Assembly (NCBI GenBank): GCA_025350245.1
Contig: JANXYG010000050.1
Span: 64,321-128,320 of the forward strand
Direction of reading: 5' to 3'
Source: Betaproteobacteria bacterium
GTDB lineage: Bacteria; Pseudomonadota; Gammaproteobacteria; Burkholderiales; Ga0077523
Length of the DNA: 64,000 nucleotides
Shown: one piece after another, positions 1 to 10,108 of the stretch
Layout: each line of letters begins with the position of its first letter
Numbering within the stretch: the first letter of the stretch is position 1
The notes under the pieces: model-generated
What the model was told of the DNA's origin: nothing
Databases searched by the model: none
Seen by the model: only the letters and a program-made list of their open reading frames with translations
Translations under genes and position numbers: made by a program

Positions 1-41
1 GTGGCCGGTGGCCGCACAAGGTGTTCGGGGAGTGTGGCTGC

Positions 42-581
42 ATGATTCGTATTTTGCTATCGATGCTCGCGCTTGTGGCCGTGACTCTGGTCGAGGGCTG
101 CGCCCGCATGCACCAGTTGATGACCAGGACGCCCGCCGCGACCGCCGCGGTGCTGCCAACCAGGGACAATACGGCTCGCGGAGACATCCGGTTGGTCCAG
201 CGCGATTCGGGCGTGGTACTGGTGTCGGGACGCATCTCCGGATTGTCTCCCGGGTCGCATGGTTTCCACATCCATGAAAAGGGCAACTGCTCGGCGCCGG
301 ACGCCGCCAGCGCGGGAGGGCACTTCAATCCTTCCAGGTCCACCCATGGCGCGAACGGCGGCGGCACCCGGCACGGGGGCGATCTCGGCAACATCGTCGC
401 GGGGCCCGATGGCGTCGCCGATATCAACGTGGAAATCACCGGCATCTCCCTTGGTACCGCGCCCGATAGCGTAGTTGGTCGTTCCGTGGTGGTCCATGCC
501 AAGGCCGACGATTTCACCACCCAGCCTTCGGGCAATGCCGGCAGCCGGGTCGGTTGCGGACTCATCAGCCGCAGCGAGTGA
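42..581 (+). CDS. sodC: Cu,Zn superoxide dismutase, periplasmic lipoprotein-like
   Basis: Dismutates superoxide in the cell envelope. The 179-aa product has an N-terminal hydrophobic segment ending in V-E-G-C20, a lipobox-like site, so it may be a lipoprotein. Family copper/zinc ligands are visible: H76 and H78 (GFHIHEKG), H94 (GGHFNP), H102, H111 and D114 (RHGGDLGN), and H152 (VVVHAKADD). Cys83 and Cys172 fit the conserved disulfide. I start at the ATG at 42, which begins the signal sequence and has GGGGAG about 9 nt upstream; an in-frame GTG at 21 would add seven residues ahead of the signal. The gene stands just upstream of aat in the same direction with no obvious functional link. Confidence 0.93.
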   Translation: MIRILLSMLALVAVTLVEGCARMHQLMTRTPAATAAVLPTRDNTARGDIRLVQRDSGVVLVSGRISGLSPGSHGFHIHEKGNCSAPDAASAGGHFNPSRSTHGANGGGTRHGGDLGNIVAGPDGVADINVEITGISLGTAPDSVVGRSVVVHAKADDFTTQPSGNAGSRVGCGLISRSE

Positions 582-620
582 CAACGAACTGCCCGGGGGT
601 GCCCGCGTCGCGAGCTGCAC

Positions 621-1322
621 TTGATTCCCTGGCTCGAAGCTGACGATCCCTTCCCGCCGGTATCGGCAGCGCTCGCCCGACCCAACGGCTTGCTCGCCGC
701 GGGCGACGATCTATCACCCGGGCGCGTTCTCGACGCGTACCGGCACGGCATCTTCCCCTGGTTCAACGACGGCGAACCGGTGCTCTGGTGGAGCCCTGAT
801 CCGCGCATGGTCCTGTTCCCCGCGGAGTTGCGCGTATCACACTCGCTCGACAAGACCCTGCGCAACAGGCCATTCGAGGTGCGCTTCGATTTCGGCTTTC
901 GCGAAGTGATGCAGGCCTGCGGCGAACCGCGCGATGGCCAGGCGGGCACCTGGATCACCGAGCGCATGCTCGAGGTCTACTGCGCCCTGCATCGCGATGG
1001 CTGGGCGCACAGCGTCGAGACCTGGATCGACGGCGAACTCGCCGGCGGGCTCTACGGCGTGGCCATCGGCACCATGTTCTTCGGCGAGTCGATGTTCACC
1101 CGGGTGCGCGACGCCTCGAAGATCGCGTTGGTTCATCTGGTCCGTCACCTGGACCGGGCCGGCTTTCCGATGCTCGACTGCCAGATGGCCACCGATCATC
1201 TGGCCTCGCTCGGTGCCCGGGAGATTCCGCGGGACGAATTTTCGAGGCATCTCGCGGAGTTGGTAAACTCATCCGCTGTACCCTCGGCCTGGCACACCGA
1301 CCCGAACCCTATCCGGCGATGA
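621..1322 (+). CDS. aat: Leucyl/phenylalanyl-tRNA--protein transferase
   Basis: Transfers Leu or Phe from tRNA to proteins with N-terminal Lys or Arg, marking them for ClpS/ClpAP (bacterial N-end rule). The 233-aa product starts [13 protein letters not shown] as family members do and contains the usual blocks [24 protein letters not shown] and FFGESMF. The start codon is TTG at 621, chosen because the family N-terminus begins exactly there. The stop overlaps the ATG of bpt by four bases (ATGA), so the two transferases are translationally coupled, a common pairing in proteobacteria. Confidence 0.96.
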   Translation: MIPWLEADDPFPPVSAALARPNGLLAAGDDLSPGRVLDAYRHGIFPWFNDGEPVLWWSPDPRMVLFPAELRVSHSLDKTLRNRPFEVRFDFGFREVMQACGEPRDGQAGTWITERMLEVYCALHRDGWAHSVETWIDGELAGGLYGVAIGTMFFGESMFTRVRDASKIALVHLVRHLDRAGFPMLDCQMATDHLASLGAREIPRDEFSRHLAELVNSSAVPSAWHTDPNPIRR

Positions 1323-2041
1323 CCCAACTCAACGACCTGCCGTTTTCGGTGTTGCAGTTCTATGCAACCGCACCGTACCCGTGCAGCTATCTTGCCGACC
1401 GCCTGGCGCGTTCGCAGGTCGCGACGCCGAGCCACGCCATCGATACCCACGTCTACAGCGAGCTGGTCCGCGCCGGATTCCGGCGCAGCGGCGCGTTCAC
1501 TTATCGCCCCAACTGCGACAGCTGCCGTGCCTGCGTTCCGGTGCGCCTCGCCGTGGACGGGTTTCGCCCCGGCCGCTCGCAGCGCCGCGCATGGCAGCGC
1601 CATAAAGCGCTCGAATCGCACGTCCTCGATCTGAAATACAGCCCCGAGCACTATGCGCTGTATCTGCGCTACCAGTCGGCACGCCACTTCGGCGGCGGCA
1701 TGGATCACGATTCGCGCGAGCAGTACCGCCATTTCCTGCTGCAGAGCAATGTGCGCTCCAACCTGATCGAATTCCGCGACCAGGGCTTGCTGCGCATGGT
1801 CAGCATCGTCGACCATCTCGAAGACGGGCTCTCATCGGTGTACACGTTCTTCGATCCGGACGAGACCGGCGCGAGCTACGGTACCTTCAACGTGTTGTGG
1901 CAGATCGAGCTGTGCCGCCAGTTTGGCCTGCCGCATCTGTACCTCGGCTACTGGATCGCCGAGAGCCGCAAGATGGCCTACAAGATCAACTTCCAGCCGA
2001 TGGAAGGCCTCATGGAAGGCCAGTGGCAGGCCCTGGAGTGA
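1319..2041 (+). CDS. bpt: Aspartate/glutamate leucyltransferase
   Basis: Adds Leu to N-terminal Asp or Glu, feeding the same N-end-rule pathway as aat. The 240-aa product has the N-terminal ATE half ([17 protein letters not shown], with the Cys cluster) and the C-terminal GNAT-like half ([25 protein letters not shown]), matching Bpt rather than eukaryotic-type arginyltransferase. It starts at the ATG in the ATGA overlap with aat. Its TGA overlaps a GTG start for the next gene, continuing a tightly packed operon. Confidence 0.96.
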   Translation: MTQLNDLPFSVLQFYATAPYPCSYLADRLARSQVATPSHAIDTHVYSELVRAGFRRSGAFTYRPNCDSCRACVPVRLAVDGFRPGRSQRRAWQRHKALESHVLDLKYSPEHYALYLRYQSARHFGGGMDHDSREQYRHFLLQSNVRSNLIEFRDQGLLRMVSIVDHLEDGLSSVYTFFDPDETGASYGTFNVLWQIELCRQFGLPHLYLGYWIAESRKMAYKINFQPMEGLMEGQWQALE

Positions 2042-2835
2042 ATACAGCAGGGTCGGGTGCGGTATCGCTGGAACGCCGTGACGCCGTGCTGTTGATCGGC
2101 CTCGACCGCGTGCCCAAGCGCAATGCCTTCGACCTGCCAATGTATGCCGCGCTCGCGAGCGCGCTCGGCGCACTCGAACGCGACCCCGGGCTGCGCTGCG
2201 GCGTGCTGTTCGCGCATGGCGAGCACTTCACCGGTGGCATCGACCTGCCCCAATGGATACCGCACTTTCACGAAGGCCGTACCCCGCCGCTGCCCGACGA
2301 CGGACTCGATCCGCTCGGACTGGATGCCGCACGCACGCGATCCAAGCCGCTGGTGATGGCGGTACAGGGTTACTGCTACACCATCGGCATCGAACTGCTG
2401 CTCGCCGCGGACATCCGCGTCGCCGCGGACACCAGTCGGTTCGCGCAGATCGAGGTCAAGCGTGGCATCTATCCGATCGGTGGCGCCACGCTAAGGTTCG
2501 TCGCCGAAGCCGGTTGGGGCAACGCCATGCGCTGGCTGCTGACCGGCGACGAGTTCGACGCGGCCGAGGCACTGCGCATCGGCCTGGTGCAGCAGGTCGT
2601 TCCGACCGGCACACAACTCGGCACCGCCGTCGCCATTGCCCACGGCATCGCCCGGCAGGCGCCGCTGGCGGTTCGCGCCAGCCTGCTCGCCGCGCGCCAT
2701 GCAGTGGAGTTCGGGCAGCGCGCCGCGATCGAGCGCCTGCTGCCCGACTTGCGAACCCTGCTCGACACCGACGACGCGCACGAAGGTCTCGCCGCATTTC
2801 GCGAACGCCGCGAGGGGCGATTCACTGGACGTTAG
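2038..2835 (+). CDS. Enoyl-CoA hydratase/isomerase family protein (crotonase fold)
   Basis: A 265-aa crotonase-fold protein of unassigned substrate. Oxyanion-hole regions are visible ([11 protein letters not shown] and [16 protein letters not shown]), and the acidic residue of the FAQIEVKRG motif matches the first catalytic Glu of hydratases. The second Glu position is changed (YPIGGA), so simple 2-enoyl-CoA hydration is uncertain. The start is the GTG at 2038, in a GTGA overlap with bpt; upstream in-frame codons lie inside bpt. The gene lies between bpt and pyrD in one operon, which does not reveal its role. Confidence 0.85.
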   Translation: MNTAGSGAVSLERRDAVLLIGLDRVPKRNAFDLPMYAALASALGALERDPGLRCGVLFAHGEHFTGGIDLPQWIPHFHEGRTPPLPDDGLDPLGLDAARTRSKPLVMAVQGYCYTIGIELLLAADIRVAADTSRFAQIEVKRGIYPIGGATLRFVAEAGWGNAMRWLLTGDEFDAAEALRIGLVQQVVPTGTQLGTAVAIAHGIARQAPLAVRASLLAARHAVEFGQRAAIERLLPDLRTLLDTDDAHEGLAAFRERREGRFTGR

Positions 2836-3862
2836 CGCGCTGTATCGGGCCCTGCAGCCGCTGCTCTTCCGTCTCGACGGCGAACGCTCGCACGACCTCG
2901 CGCTGCGTCTCCTGGACACAGCGAGTGCACTGCGTCTGACGCGCCCGCCGACCCCCTGGCCCGGTACCGCGACCCGGCTGATGGGCATCGATTTCCCCAA
3001 TCCTGTCGGGCTCGCAGCAGGCCTCGACAAGAACGGCGCGCACCTCGATGCGCTCGCCGGCTTCGGCTTCGGTTTCATCGAGATCGGCACCGTCACTCCG
3101 AGGCCTCAGCCCGGCAACCCGCGGCCACGCATGTTCCGCCTGCCGCCGGCGCGGGCGCTGATCAACCGCCTCGGTTTCAACAACGCCGGGGTCGATGCCT
3201 TGCTTGCGAACGTCGCCGCGAGCCGCTACCGCGGCGTGCTCGGCATCAACATCGGCAAGAATGGCGACACCCCGATCGAGCGCGCCGCCGACGATTACCG
3301 GATGTGCCTGCGAAAGGTGCATGCCATTGCGCACTACGTGACCGTCAACATCTCGTCGCCCAACACCCGTGACCTGCGGCAGTTGCAGCAGGCCGATGCG
3401 CTGGATCGCCTGCTCGCGAGCATCATGGAAGAGCGCTATCGGCTGGAGCAGGAACATCGGCGGCGGGTGCCGATCGCGGTCAAGCTCGCCCCCGATCTCG
3501 ACGAAGCCGCCGTCGCCGCCGCCGCCGCCGCCCTGCTAAGACACGAGGTCGACGCCGTGATCGCCACCAACACCACGATCGCCCGCGATGGCGTGGCCGG
3601 CTTGCCCGGCGCCGACGAGGCCGGCGGCCTGTCCGGGTCGCCGCTGAAGGCCCGCGCGACGAGCGTGCTGCGCTCCCTGCATGCAGCGCTGGGCGAGCGC
3701 ATCCCGCTGATCGGTGTGGGCGGTATCCTCGACGCCACCGACGCGGCGGAAAAGCTTGCCGCCGGTGCCCGGCTGGTGCAGGTCTACACCGGACTCATCT
3801 ACCGCGGACCGGATCTCGTGCGCGAACTCGTGACCGCGATGGCGCCCAGGAACCCGGGCTGA
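2825..3862 (+). CDS. pyrD: Dihydroorotate dehydrogenase (quinone), class 2
   Basis: Oxidises dihydroorotate to orotate with quinone as acceptor, at the inner membrane, in pyrimidine synthesis. Class 2 features are present: the N-terminal membrane-associating segment ([15 protein letters not shown]), [21 protein letters not shown], the NISSPNT motif with the catalytic Ser, ATNTT and GVGGI near the FMN phosphate. No ATG/GTG/TTG fits the family N-terminus. A CTG at 2825 preceded by GAGGGG at 2812-2817 (7-nt spacing) is the best start and overlaps the crotonase stop; CTG at 2840 is the alternative. An in-frame ATG at 2696 would add 43 residues unlike any PyrD. Confidence 0.93.
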   Translation: MDVSALYRALQPLLFRLDGERSHDLALRLLDTASALRLTRPPTPWPGTATRLMGIDFPNPVGLAAGLDKNGAHLDALAGFGFGFIEIGTVTPRPQPGNPRPRMFRLPPARALINRLGFNNAGVDALLANVAASRYRGVLGINIGKNGDTPIERAADDYRMCLRKVHAIAHYVTVNISSPNTRDLRQLQQADALDRLLASIMEERYRLEQEHRRRVPIAVKLAPDLDEAAVAAAAAALLRHEVDAVIATNTTIARDGVAGLPGADEAGGLSGSPLKARATSVLRSLHAALGERIPLIGVGGILDATDAAEKLAAGARLVQVYTGLIYRGPDLVRELVTAMAPRNPG

Positions 3863-3871
3863 CCCGTTCGC

Positions 3872-3877
3872 TATAAT
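3872..3877 (+). promoter_or_regulatory. Candidate -10 box ahead of the fused flavoprotein gene
   Basis: A perfect TATAAT in the 43-bp gap after pyrD, 28 bp upstream of the flavoprotein ATG. I see no good -35 element at 16-18 bp, so this is suggestive only. Confidence 0.3.
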
Positions 3878-3905
3878 TCGCAGCTGTCCCTGACCGTCTG
3901 ATCGT

Positions 3906-6900
3906 ATGACCGCCCTCGCCGCCGAAACACTTCGACTCGCCTTCGATTGCACTTTTCCGGATCTGTACGACACAACCGGTCTTGAACGCCTGGACCGGGT
4001 ATTTCTGGAACAACTGGCGCGCGTCGACCCGGCGCTCGCCTTTCGTATCGCTGAAGCGCGACTGGAGCCGGACGCCCTCGACCGCAAAGAAGAGGCTGCC
4101 CTGCTGCTGGAGGCGGGGCCTCATCTCGAAGATTTCCTGGCGCAATTGTTCGGCATCGAGGCGGCGGCCGCCGCCCTGGCCGAGCGACATCACGCGCTCG
4201 CCCCGGTGTATGCGGTCAAGCGGTTGTTCGTCCAGCGAAAAGCCATGAACCGCATCAAGCCCGACACAGCCGCCCTGCTCGACCCCGCGGCGGTGGAAAG
4301 GGATCTTGCGAGTGCCATGGGCATGGCCTTCAGTGAACTCGAGTTCGCCCGGAGCGTGACCCGCTGGCAGCAGGACGATCTGGCGCATGCCGCTGCCCTC
4401 GACGCCGCCATGCGCTATGCCGCCTGGGCCGCGCATACGCCCGAAGGCCAGGCCCGCCATGCATCGGGGGTGCTGTTCAAGGCCCCACGCAAGCTCGATT
4501 TCCAGCGCCTGGTACCGGTTCAGACACGCAGCGACGGTGGCATCACAATTCACAGCCTGTCGCATCTGCGTCGTCGCAACGGCTTCGCCCTGACCGACCC
4601 GGGCACCGATCTCAACGGCGCGCTCGATCAGGCCAACTACTGCATCTGGTGCCACGAACAAGGCAAGGATTCGTGCTCGCACGGCCTCACCGAAAAGGAT
4701 CCCGCACAAGGCTTTCGCAAGACCACTTTCGGCGTGCCCCTGGCCGGCTGCCCGCTGGAGGAGCGCATCTCCGAATTCCTCAAGCTCAAGACCGAGGGCT
4801 TGCCGCTCGCCGCATTGGCCATGATCGTGGTCGACAACCCGATGGTGGCCGCGACCGGCCACCGCATCTGCAATGACTGCATGAAGTCCTGCATCTACCA
4901 GAAGCAGGATCCGGTCAACATCCCCGAGGCCGAGACGCGCACGCTGAAAGACGTTCTCGAGCTGCCGTGGGGCTTCGAGATCTATTCGCTGCTCACGCGC
5001 TGGAATCCGCTCAACCTGCGGCGCCCGACGCCGCGCCGCGACAGCGGCCACAAGGTCCTGGTGGTCGGCATGGGGCCGGCCGGCTTCACGCTCGCGCATC
5101 ACCTGATGAACGACGGCCACACCGTCGTCGGCATCGACGGCCTGAAGATCGAGCCCCTTCCGGCCGCGCTTGCCGGCGTCGGCACCAGCGGCGAACGCGC
5201 CAGCTTCGAACCAGTGCGCGACGCCAATGCCCTGCGCGAGCCGCTCGACGACCGCATCATGGCCGGCTTCGGCGGCGTCGCCGAATACGGCATCACCGTG
5301 CGCTGGGACAAGAACTTCCTCAAGCTCATCCGGCTGCTGCTGGAACGACGCTCGGCGTTCGCGCTCTTCGGCGGCGTGCGCTTCGGCGGCACCCTCACGC
5401 TCGACGACGCCTTCGCGGCGGGGTTCGATCACGTCGCGATGTGCGCCGGTGCCGGCCGTCCGACCATCCTCGACCTGCCCAACGGCCTCGCGCGCGGCGT
5501 CCGCACCGCATCCGACTTCCTGATGGCCCTGCAACTGACCGGCGCCGCGCGGACCGATTCGGTGGCCAACATGCAGTTGCGCCTGCCGGTGGTGGTGATC
5601 GGCGGCGGACTCACCGCCATCGATACCGCGACCGAATCACTCGCCTACTACCCCTTGCAGGTGGAGAAGTTCCTGCGACGCTACGAGATCCTGTGTGCCG
5701 AGCGCGGCGTCGGCGCCGTGCGCACGGCGTGGACCGAAGAAGAGACCGTCATCGCCGAGGAATTCATCGGCCATGCGCGCGCCATTCGCGAAGAGCGGGC
5801 AGCAGCCGCCGCGCACGGTCGTGCGGCACGGGTCATCGAGCTGCTGCAAGGCTGGGGCGGCGTCACCGTCGCCTATCGCAAGCGCCTGATCGACAGCCCG
5901 AGCTATACACTCAATCACGAGGAAATCGAGAAAGCCCTCGAGGAAGGCATCCGGTTCGCGGAGAACCTGACGCCGGTCGCCGTCGAGGTCGACACGTTCG
6001 GTCATGCCGCCGCCCTGCTGGTCGAAAGTCGCCAGACGGCCGTCGACGGCAGCAGCACGACCACGACGACGGCGCTGCCGGCGCGCGCCATCCTGGTTGC
6101 CGCCGGCACCCAGCCGAATACGGTGGCAGGACGCGAAGACCCGGCACACTTCACCATCGCCGGTCGCTATTTCCAGGCCGTCGACGAAGACGGCCGGCCG
6201 GTCACCCCCGAACCCAGCGCCAAGCCCGAAGTGCCGCAGGTGCTGCTGTCGAAACGCGCGGACGGGCGGGCCGTGAGCTTCTTCGGCGATCTCCATCCTT
6301 CGTTCGCCGGCAACGTCGTCAAGGCGATGGGAAGCGCCAAGCTCGGCTATCCCGTCGTCAGCCGCGTTCTCGCGGCGACGGCGCCGGTGTCGGCGCTGTC
6401 GACAGCCGAATTCTTCTCGGGGCTCAATGCCGATCTGCGCGCCACCGTGCATCAGGTCGTGCGCCTGACGCCCAACATCATCGAGATTGTCCTGCATGCG
6501 CCGCGGGCTGCGCGCAGCTTCCAGCCCGGCCAGTTCTACCGCTTGCAGAACTTCGAGTCGCTGGCACCGGTGTCGGATGCGACTCGCCTGGCGATGGAAG
6601 GCCTGGCGCTCACCGGCGCCTGGGTCGACCGCGATCGCGGCCTGGTGTCGACCATCGTGCTCGAGATGGGCGGCTCATCCGATCTTTGCGCCCTGTTGCA
6701 GGTCGGCGAACCGGTCGTGTTGATGGGCCCGACCGGTACACCCACGGAAACGCCCGGCGGCGAAACCGTCGCGCTGGTGGGCGGCGGGCTCGGTAACGCG
6801 GTGCTGTTCTCCATCGGCCAGGCGCTGCGGCGGGCGGGATCCCGGGTGCTGTATTTCGCCGGCTACAAGAAGTTGATCGACCGCTACAAGATCGAGGAGA

Positions 6901-7415
6901 TCGAGGCCGCGGCCGATGTCGTCATCTGGTGTTCCGACGAGGCGCCCGGTTTCGTTCCCGAACGCCCGCAGGACCGGCGTTTCGTGGGCAACATCGTGCA
7001 AGCGATGCGCAGCTACGCGGAGGGCGAACTCGGTGCCCAGCCCATCGCGCTGGCCGACTGCGACCGCGTCATCGCCATCGGATCAGACCGGATGATGGCG
7101 GCTGTCGGCGCCGCACGCCACGGCGTCCTGCAGCCGCACCTGAAGCCGCATCACTTCGCCATCGGCTCGATCAACTCGCCGATGCAATGCATGATGAAGG
7201 AGATCTGCGCCCAGTGCCTGCAGCCGCAGATCGACCCCGAAACCGGCGAACGCAGTTACGTGTTCTCCTGCTTCAACCAGGACCAACCACTGGATCGGGT
7301 CGACTTTCCCGCGCTGGCGCAGCGCCTGGGCCAGAACTCGATCCAGGAAAAGCTCACCGCCCAGTGGATCGACCATTGCCTGATCCGCCTGCAGAAGCGC
7401 GCCGCGGTGGCATAG
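3906..7415 (+). CDS. Fused FAD-dependent oxidoreductase: GltD/NfnB-like plus PyrK/NfnA-like halves
   Basis: A 1169-aa iron-sulfur flavoprotein. Residues 1-240 are of unknown type. Residues 246-329 carry cysteines C246, C249, C257, C282, C322, C325 and C329, in the pattern of the N-terminal [4Fe-4S] domain of GltD-type enzymes. Residues 383-395 ([11 protein letters not shown]) form an FAD Rossmann fold, and [14 protein letters not shown] near 560 the NAD(P) fold. From about 830 a ferredoxin-reductase-like module follows ([20 protein letters not shown]), ending in C-x5-C-x2-C-x17-C, like the [2Fe-2S] site of PyrK. This is the domain set of the bifurcating NfnAB transhydrogenase on one chain. 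rnfB follows 8 bp downstream. Function is inferred: pyridine-nucleotide/ferredoxin electron transfer. Confidence 0.82.
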   Translation: MTALAAETLRLAFDCTFPDLYDTTGLERLDRVFLEQLARVDPALAFRIAEARLEPDALDRKEEAALLLEAGPHLEDFLAQLFGIEAAAAALAERHHALAPVYAVKRLFVQRKAMNRIKPDTAALLDPAAVERDLASAMGMAFSELEFARSVTRWQQDDLAHAAALDAAMRYAAWAAHTPEGQARHASGVLFKAPRKLDFQRLVPVQTRSDGGITIHSLSHLRRRNGFALTDPGTDLNGALDQANYCIWCHEQGKDSCSHGLTEKDPAQGFRKTTFGVPLAGCPLEERISEFLKLKTEGLPLAALAMIVVDNPMVAATGHRICNDCMKSCIYQKQDPVNIPEAETRTLKDVLELPWGFEIYSLLTRWNPLNLRRPTPRRDSGHKVLVVGMGPAGFTLAHHLMNDGHTVVGIDGLKIEPLPAALAGVGTSGERASFEPVRDANALREPLDDRIMAGFGGVAEYGITVRWDKNFLKLIRLLLERRSAFALFGGVRFGGTLTLDDAFAAGFDHVAMCAGAGRPTILDLPNGLARGVRTASDFLMALQLTGAARTDSVANMQLRLPVVVIGGGLTAIDTATESLAYYPLQVEKFLRRYEILCAERGVGAVRTAWTEEETVIAEEFIGHARAIREERAAAAAHGRAARVIELLQGWGGVTVAYRKRLIDSPSYTLNHEEIEKALEEGIRFAENLTPVAVEVDTFGHAAALLVESRQTAVDGSSTTTTTALPARAILVAAGTQPNTVAGREDPAHFTIAGRYFQAVDEDGRPVTPEPSAKPEVPQVLLSKRADGRAVSFFGDLHPSFAGNVVKAMGSAKLGYPVVSRVLAATAPVSALSTAEFFSGLNADLRATVHQVVRLTPNIIEIVLHAPRAARSFQPGQFYRLQNFESLAPVSDATRLAMEGLALTGAWVDRDRGLVSTIVLEMGGSSDLCALLQVGEPVVLMGPTGTPTETPGGETVALVGGGLGNAVLFSIGQALRRAGSRVLYFAGYKKLIDRYKIEEIEAAADVVIWCSDEAPGFVPERPQDRRFVGNIVQAMRSYAEGELGAQPIALADCDRVIAIGSDRMMAAVGAARHGVLQPHLKPHHFAIGSINSPMQCMMKEICAQCLQPQIDPETGERSYVFSCFNQDQPLDRVDFPALAQRLGQNSIQEKLTAQWIDHCLIRLQKRAAVA

Positions 7416-7423
7416 CCGCACCC

Positions 7424-8098
7424 ATGCGCTCAGCACTCGCCGATGCCATCGACGCGCTGCTACCGCAGACGCAGTGTCGCAAGTGCGGGTTCGATGGCTG
7501 CGCGCCGTATGCCGAGGCGATCGCCTCGGGCAGCGCCGGCATCGACCAGTGCCCGCCGGGAGGGCAACACGGCGTCGACCAACTGGCGACCCTGCTCAGT
7601 GCCGACTCGATGCCACTCGATCTTGCCCGCGGCACTGCGGGGGTGTCGGAACTCGCCCTCATCGACGAATCGCGGTGCATCGGTTGCACGCTTTGCATTC
7701 AGGCCTGCCCGGTCGATGCTATCGTCGGGGCGGCCAGCCGCATGCATACCGTGATGCTGGAGGACTGCAGTGGCTGCGGCCTGTGCGTCGCGCCGTGTCC
7801 GGTGGACTGCATCGCCATGGTACCGATATCGGCCCTCGCGCCGGCCCATGACGTGATGCCGAGATCGGAAGCGGCGCTGCCAGCACTCGCGGCGCGCTGG
7901 CGAGCCCGCCACGAAACGAGGCGACGGCGGCTCTCGGATGAACGTTTAACGCGTGAGGTGCGACTCGCCGAGAACGCATCTGGTTCTAGGCTTGCCGACG
8001 CCGACCTCACGGCGGCGGCACAGCGTAGATCGGCCGTTGCGGCCGCTTTGGCACGCGCCCGTGAGCGTCGTGCGGCAGATGCCGGGCGGCACGATTGA
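7424..8098 (+). CDS. rnfB: RnfB/RsxB-type iron-sulfur electron transfer protein
   Basis: A 224-aa ferredoxin-like protein. Near the N-terminus C-x2-C-x4-C-x16-C (CRKCGFDGC...QCPPGG) is the RnfB-type four-Cys cluster site. Two classical [4Fe-4S] motifs follow, [14 protein letters not shown] and [15 protein letters not shown]. The N-terminal membrane helix of E. coli RsxB is missing, and no rnfA/C/D/G/E is in the window, so it acts as a soluble carrier or with a distant complex. The C-terminal third is Arg/Ala-rich and low in complexity. The gene follows the fused flavoprotein by 8 bp and overlaps nth (TTGA), so a shared electron pathway with the flavoprotein is plausible. Confidence 0.88.
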   Translation: MRSALADAIDALLPQTQCRKCGFDGCAPYAEAIASGSAGIDQCPPGGQHGVDQLATLLSADSMPLDLARGTAGVSELALIDESRCIGCTLCIQACPVDAIVGAASRMHTVMLEDCSGCGLCVAPCPVDCIAMVPISALAPAHDVMPRSEAALPALAARWRARHETRRRRLSDERLTREVRLAENASGSRLADADLTAAAQRRSAVAAALARARERRAADAGRHD

Positions 8099-8784
8099 AT
8101 CCATCGAAACGCGCCGAGATCTTCCGGCGGCTGCGCGAAGCAAATCCGCACCCGACTACCGAACTGGCCTATGCCAGTACGTTCGAGCTGCTGGTCGCGG
8201 TCGTGCTCTCGGCACAGGCCACCGATCGCAGCGTCAACCTGGCCACCGCAAAGCTGTTTCCGATGGCCAACACCCCGGCCGCGATCCTGGCGCTCGGACC
8301 CGACGCCCTGGAACAGATGATCCGGACCATCGGCCTGTACCGCACCAAGGCGCGCAACGTGATCGCGCTGTGCCGTCAACTGATCGACCTGCATGGCGGC
8401 GAGGTGCCGCGCGAGCGTGCGGCGCTGGAAGCGTTGCCGGGGGTGGGGCGCAAGACCGCCAATGTCGTCCTCAACACCGCGTTCGGCGAACCCACGATGG
8501 CGGTCGACACCCACATCTTCCGCCTGGCCAACCGGATCAATCTCGCACCCGGGAAAAATGTGGCCGAGGTCGAGCGCAAGCTTCTAAAGTTCGTACCCCA
8601 CGAGTTTCTGCAGGATGCCCACCACTGGTTGATCCTGCACGGGCGTTACGTGTGCACGGCAAGATCACCCGCCTGCACCAGGTGCATCATCGCGGACCTG
8701 TGCGAGTATCGGCACCAAACAATCGAGACACCGACCGCGGAGGCCGGCGCGGGTTCGTCCAGGGCTCGTCCTCGCGCCCTTTGA
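8095..8784 (+). CDS. nth: Endonuclease III (DNA glycosylase/AP lyase)
   Basis: Removes oxidised pyrimidines and nicks the abasic site in base excision repair. The 229-aa product has the helix-hairpin-helix [13 protein letters not shown] with the catalytic Lys of GRKTA, the catalytic Asp in AVDTHIFR, and the C-terminal [4Fe-4S] ligands C-x6-C-x2-C-x5-C ([17 protein letters not shown]). The start is TTG in a TTGA overlap with rnfB. The rsxB-nth order is also seen in E. coli. The last 20 residues are a low-complexity tail. Confidence 0.96.
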   Translation: MNPSKRAEIFRRLREANPHPTTELAYASTFELLVAVVLSAQATDRSVNLATAKLFPMANTPAAILALGPDALEQMIRTIGLYRTKARNVIALCRQLIDLHGGEVPRERAALEALPGVGRKTANVVLNTAFGEPTMAVDTHIFRLANRINLAPGKNVAEVERKLLKFVPHEFLQDAHHWLILHGRYVCTARSPACTRCIIADLCEYRHQTIETPTAEAGAGSSRARPRAL

Positions 8785-9215
8785 TGTTCGCACCGTCGCG
8801 CGATCAGGCGCGCGCATTTCTGACCGATACGTGGCGCAAGAGCCAGGCCGGCGAGTCACTGTCGGCGCTGGAACGCATGGTGATGGGGGTCTTCGCGCTA
8901 CATCCCGAGTACCACTCGATCCTCGAACGCCCGGAGGCCTTGGCGGATCGGGATTTTCGACCCGAGTCAGGCGAGATGAATCCGTTCCTGCACCTGCAGC
9001 TGCACCTGGCGGTCGAGGAGCAGTTGTCGATCGATCAGCCGTTCGGGATCAGGCAGGCCTTCGAATCCCTGCGTGCACGGCTGGGTGACGACCATGCCGC
9101 CCGCCACGCGGTACTCGAATGTCTGGGGGAAGTTCTGTGGCAAGGTCAGCGCACCGGCACAGGTCCCGATACGGAACTCTATCTGGGGCTTTTGCGCGAC
9201 CGCCTGAAACAGTAA
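8784..9215 (+). CDS. DUF1841 family protein
   Basis: A 143-aa soluble protein of unknown function that I recognise as DUF1841, found near nth in betaproteobacteria. Visible features are the opening [13 protein letters not shown], the central FALHPEYHSILE and the NPFLHLQLHLAVEEQL block rich in His and Leu. It starts at the ATG sharing a base with the nth stop (TGATG) and ends the forward operon; the next genes run the other way. Confidence 0.85.
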   Translation: MFAPSRDQARAFLTDTWRKSQAGESLSALERMVMGVFALHPEYHSILERPEALADRDFRPESGEMNPFLHLQLHLAVEEQLSIDQPFGIRQAFESLRARLGDDHAARHAVLECLGEVLWQGQRTGTGPDTELYLGLLRDRLKQ

Positions 9216-9245
9216 GGCACCGCCGGGGCGCCCCGAATCCAACCC

Positions 9246-9587
9246 TCAATACTTGACTTTCAGACCTTCCTGGTGCGAAACGTAGGCGGCGATGTCGGCG
9301 ATGTCCTGCTTCGAGAGGGCAGCCGCCATGGCATTCATGATCACGTTGATGCGCTTCTTGCTCTTGTAGGCGGCAAGGGTGTGCTTGATGTAGTCCTCGT
9401 GCTGACCGGCCAGCAGCGGATAGTCGGGCGTGGTCGGCTTCGCTCCCTGCTCCCCGTGACACGCCTTGCAGGTTTCGAACTTGGTCTGCCCGGCCAGCGA
9501 ATCACCGCCCGCGATCGCCTGACCGCAACCCCATCCGAATGACGCCATTGCACCGACCACGATGGCGACGCGAAGCCGTTTGTTCAT
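9246..9587 (-). CDS. Small class I cytochrome c
   Basis: A 113-aa exported monoheme cytochrome. It has a signal peptide (hydrophobic residues about 8-26, ending near GQAIAGG), heme-binding CKACH at 40-44 and a likely distal Met in the segment IMNAMAAALSKQDIADIAAY. This is the short cytochrome c553/c4-half type. The start ATG has AGGAAA just upstream. It lies 32 bp after a second cytochrome of the same type and downstream of the SoxYZ-like carrier, so it probably takes electrons in that periplasmic module. Confidence 0.92.
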   Translation of the reverse strand: MNKRLRVAIVVGAMASFGWGCGQAIAGGDSLAGQTKFETCKACHGEQGAKPTTPDYPLLAGQHEDYIKHTLAAYKSKKRINVIMNAMAAALSKQDIADIAAYVSHQEGLKVKY

Positions 9588-9619
9588 GCTGTTTTCCTGC
9601 GTGAAATCCGGGGCGCCCA

Positions 9620-9949
9620 TCACTTGGGCCCTGACGAGTAGTAGGCAGCGAGATCTGCCATGTCTTGTTCTGACAGCGTGCCGGCGATGGCGCGCATCGA
9701 AGGATGCTGCCGGTCTCCGGCCTTGTAGGCCTTGAGCGCCGCGACGATGTAGCCGGCTTGCTGGCCGCCAAGCCTGGGGACCGAATAAACCTCCGGGTAG
9801 GCCGTGCGGAAGCCCTCGATGCCGTGACAGCCCTGACACATCCGGGTTTTCTTGCTGCCCGCCGTCGCATCGCCTGCTGCCCAAACCGGCCCTACCGTCG
9901 TCACGCAAATGCCCAGCGCCAGAAAGCTTGTGGCCAACTTCTTGATCAT
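9620..9949 (-). CDS. Small class I cytochrome c
   Basis: A 109-aa exported cytochrome c paralogous to the gene 3' of it: signal peptide (KKLATSFLALGICVTT, ending near VWAAG), CQGCH heme site, and the C-terminal SMRAIAGTLSEQDMADLAAYY with a candidate Met ligand. The ATG at 9949 is chosen because the signal peptide begins there; longer in-frame extensions lack sense. No strong Shine-Dalgarno is visible. The tandem pair could act like a split di-heme c4 cytochrome, which is inference. Confidence 0.9.
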   Translation of the reverse strand: MIKKLATSFLALGICVTTVGPVWAAGDATAGSKKTRMCQGCHGIEGFRTAYPEVYSVPRLGGQQAGYIVAALKAYKAGDRQHPSMRAIAGTLSEQDMADLAAYYSSGPK

Positions 9950-10108
9950 GATGATTTTGTGCCCCGCAACGGGTTGTGTAAAACCCTTGAATTGTGCGGG
10001 ATAGAACGGGGCCCGGTCAACGCCTGGAAAATTCATCGTTCGCGGAGGCGCCCGAGCAGTTCGCTCCGCCATCGGGGTGCGGACGCAGAGCGCCTGCACA
10101 TCGCCTTC

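Noticed and set aside
3795-5534. A 579-codon minus-strand open frame under the fused flavoprotein
   Set aside because: Mirror frame of a GC-rich gene; the plus-strand gene has clear Cys and Rossmann motifs.
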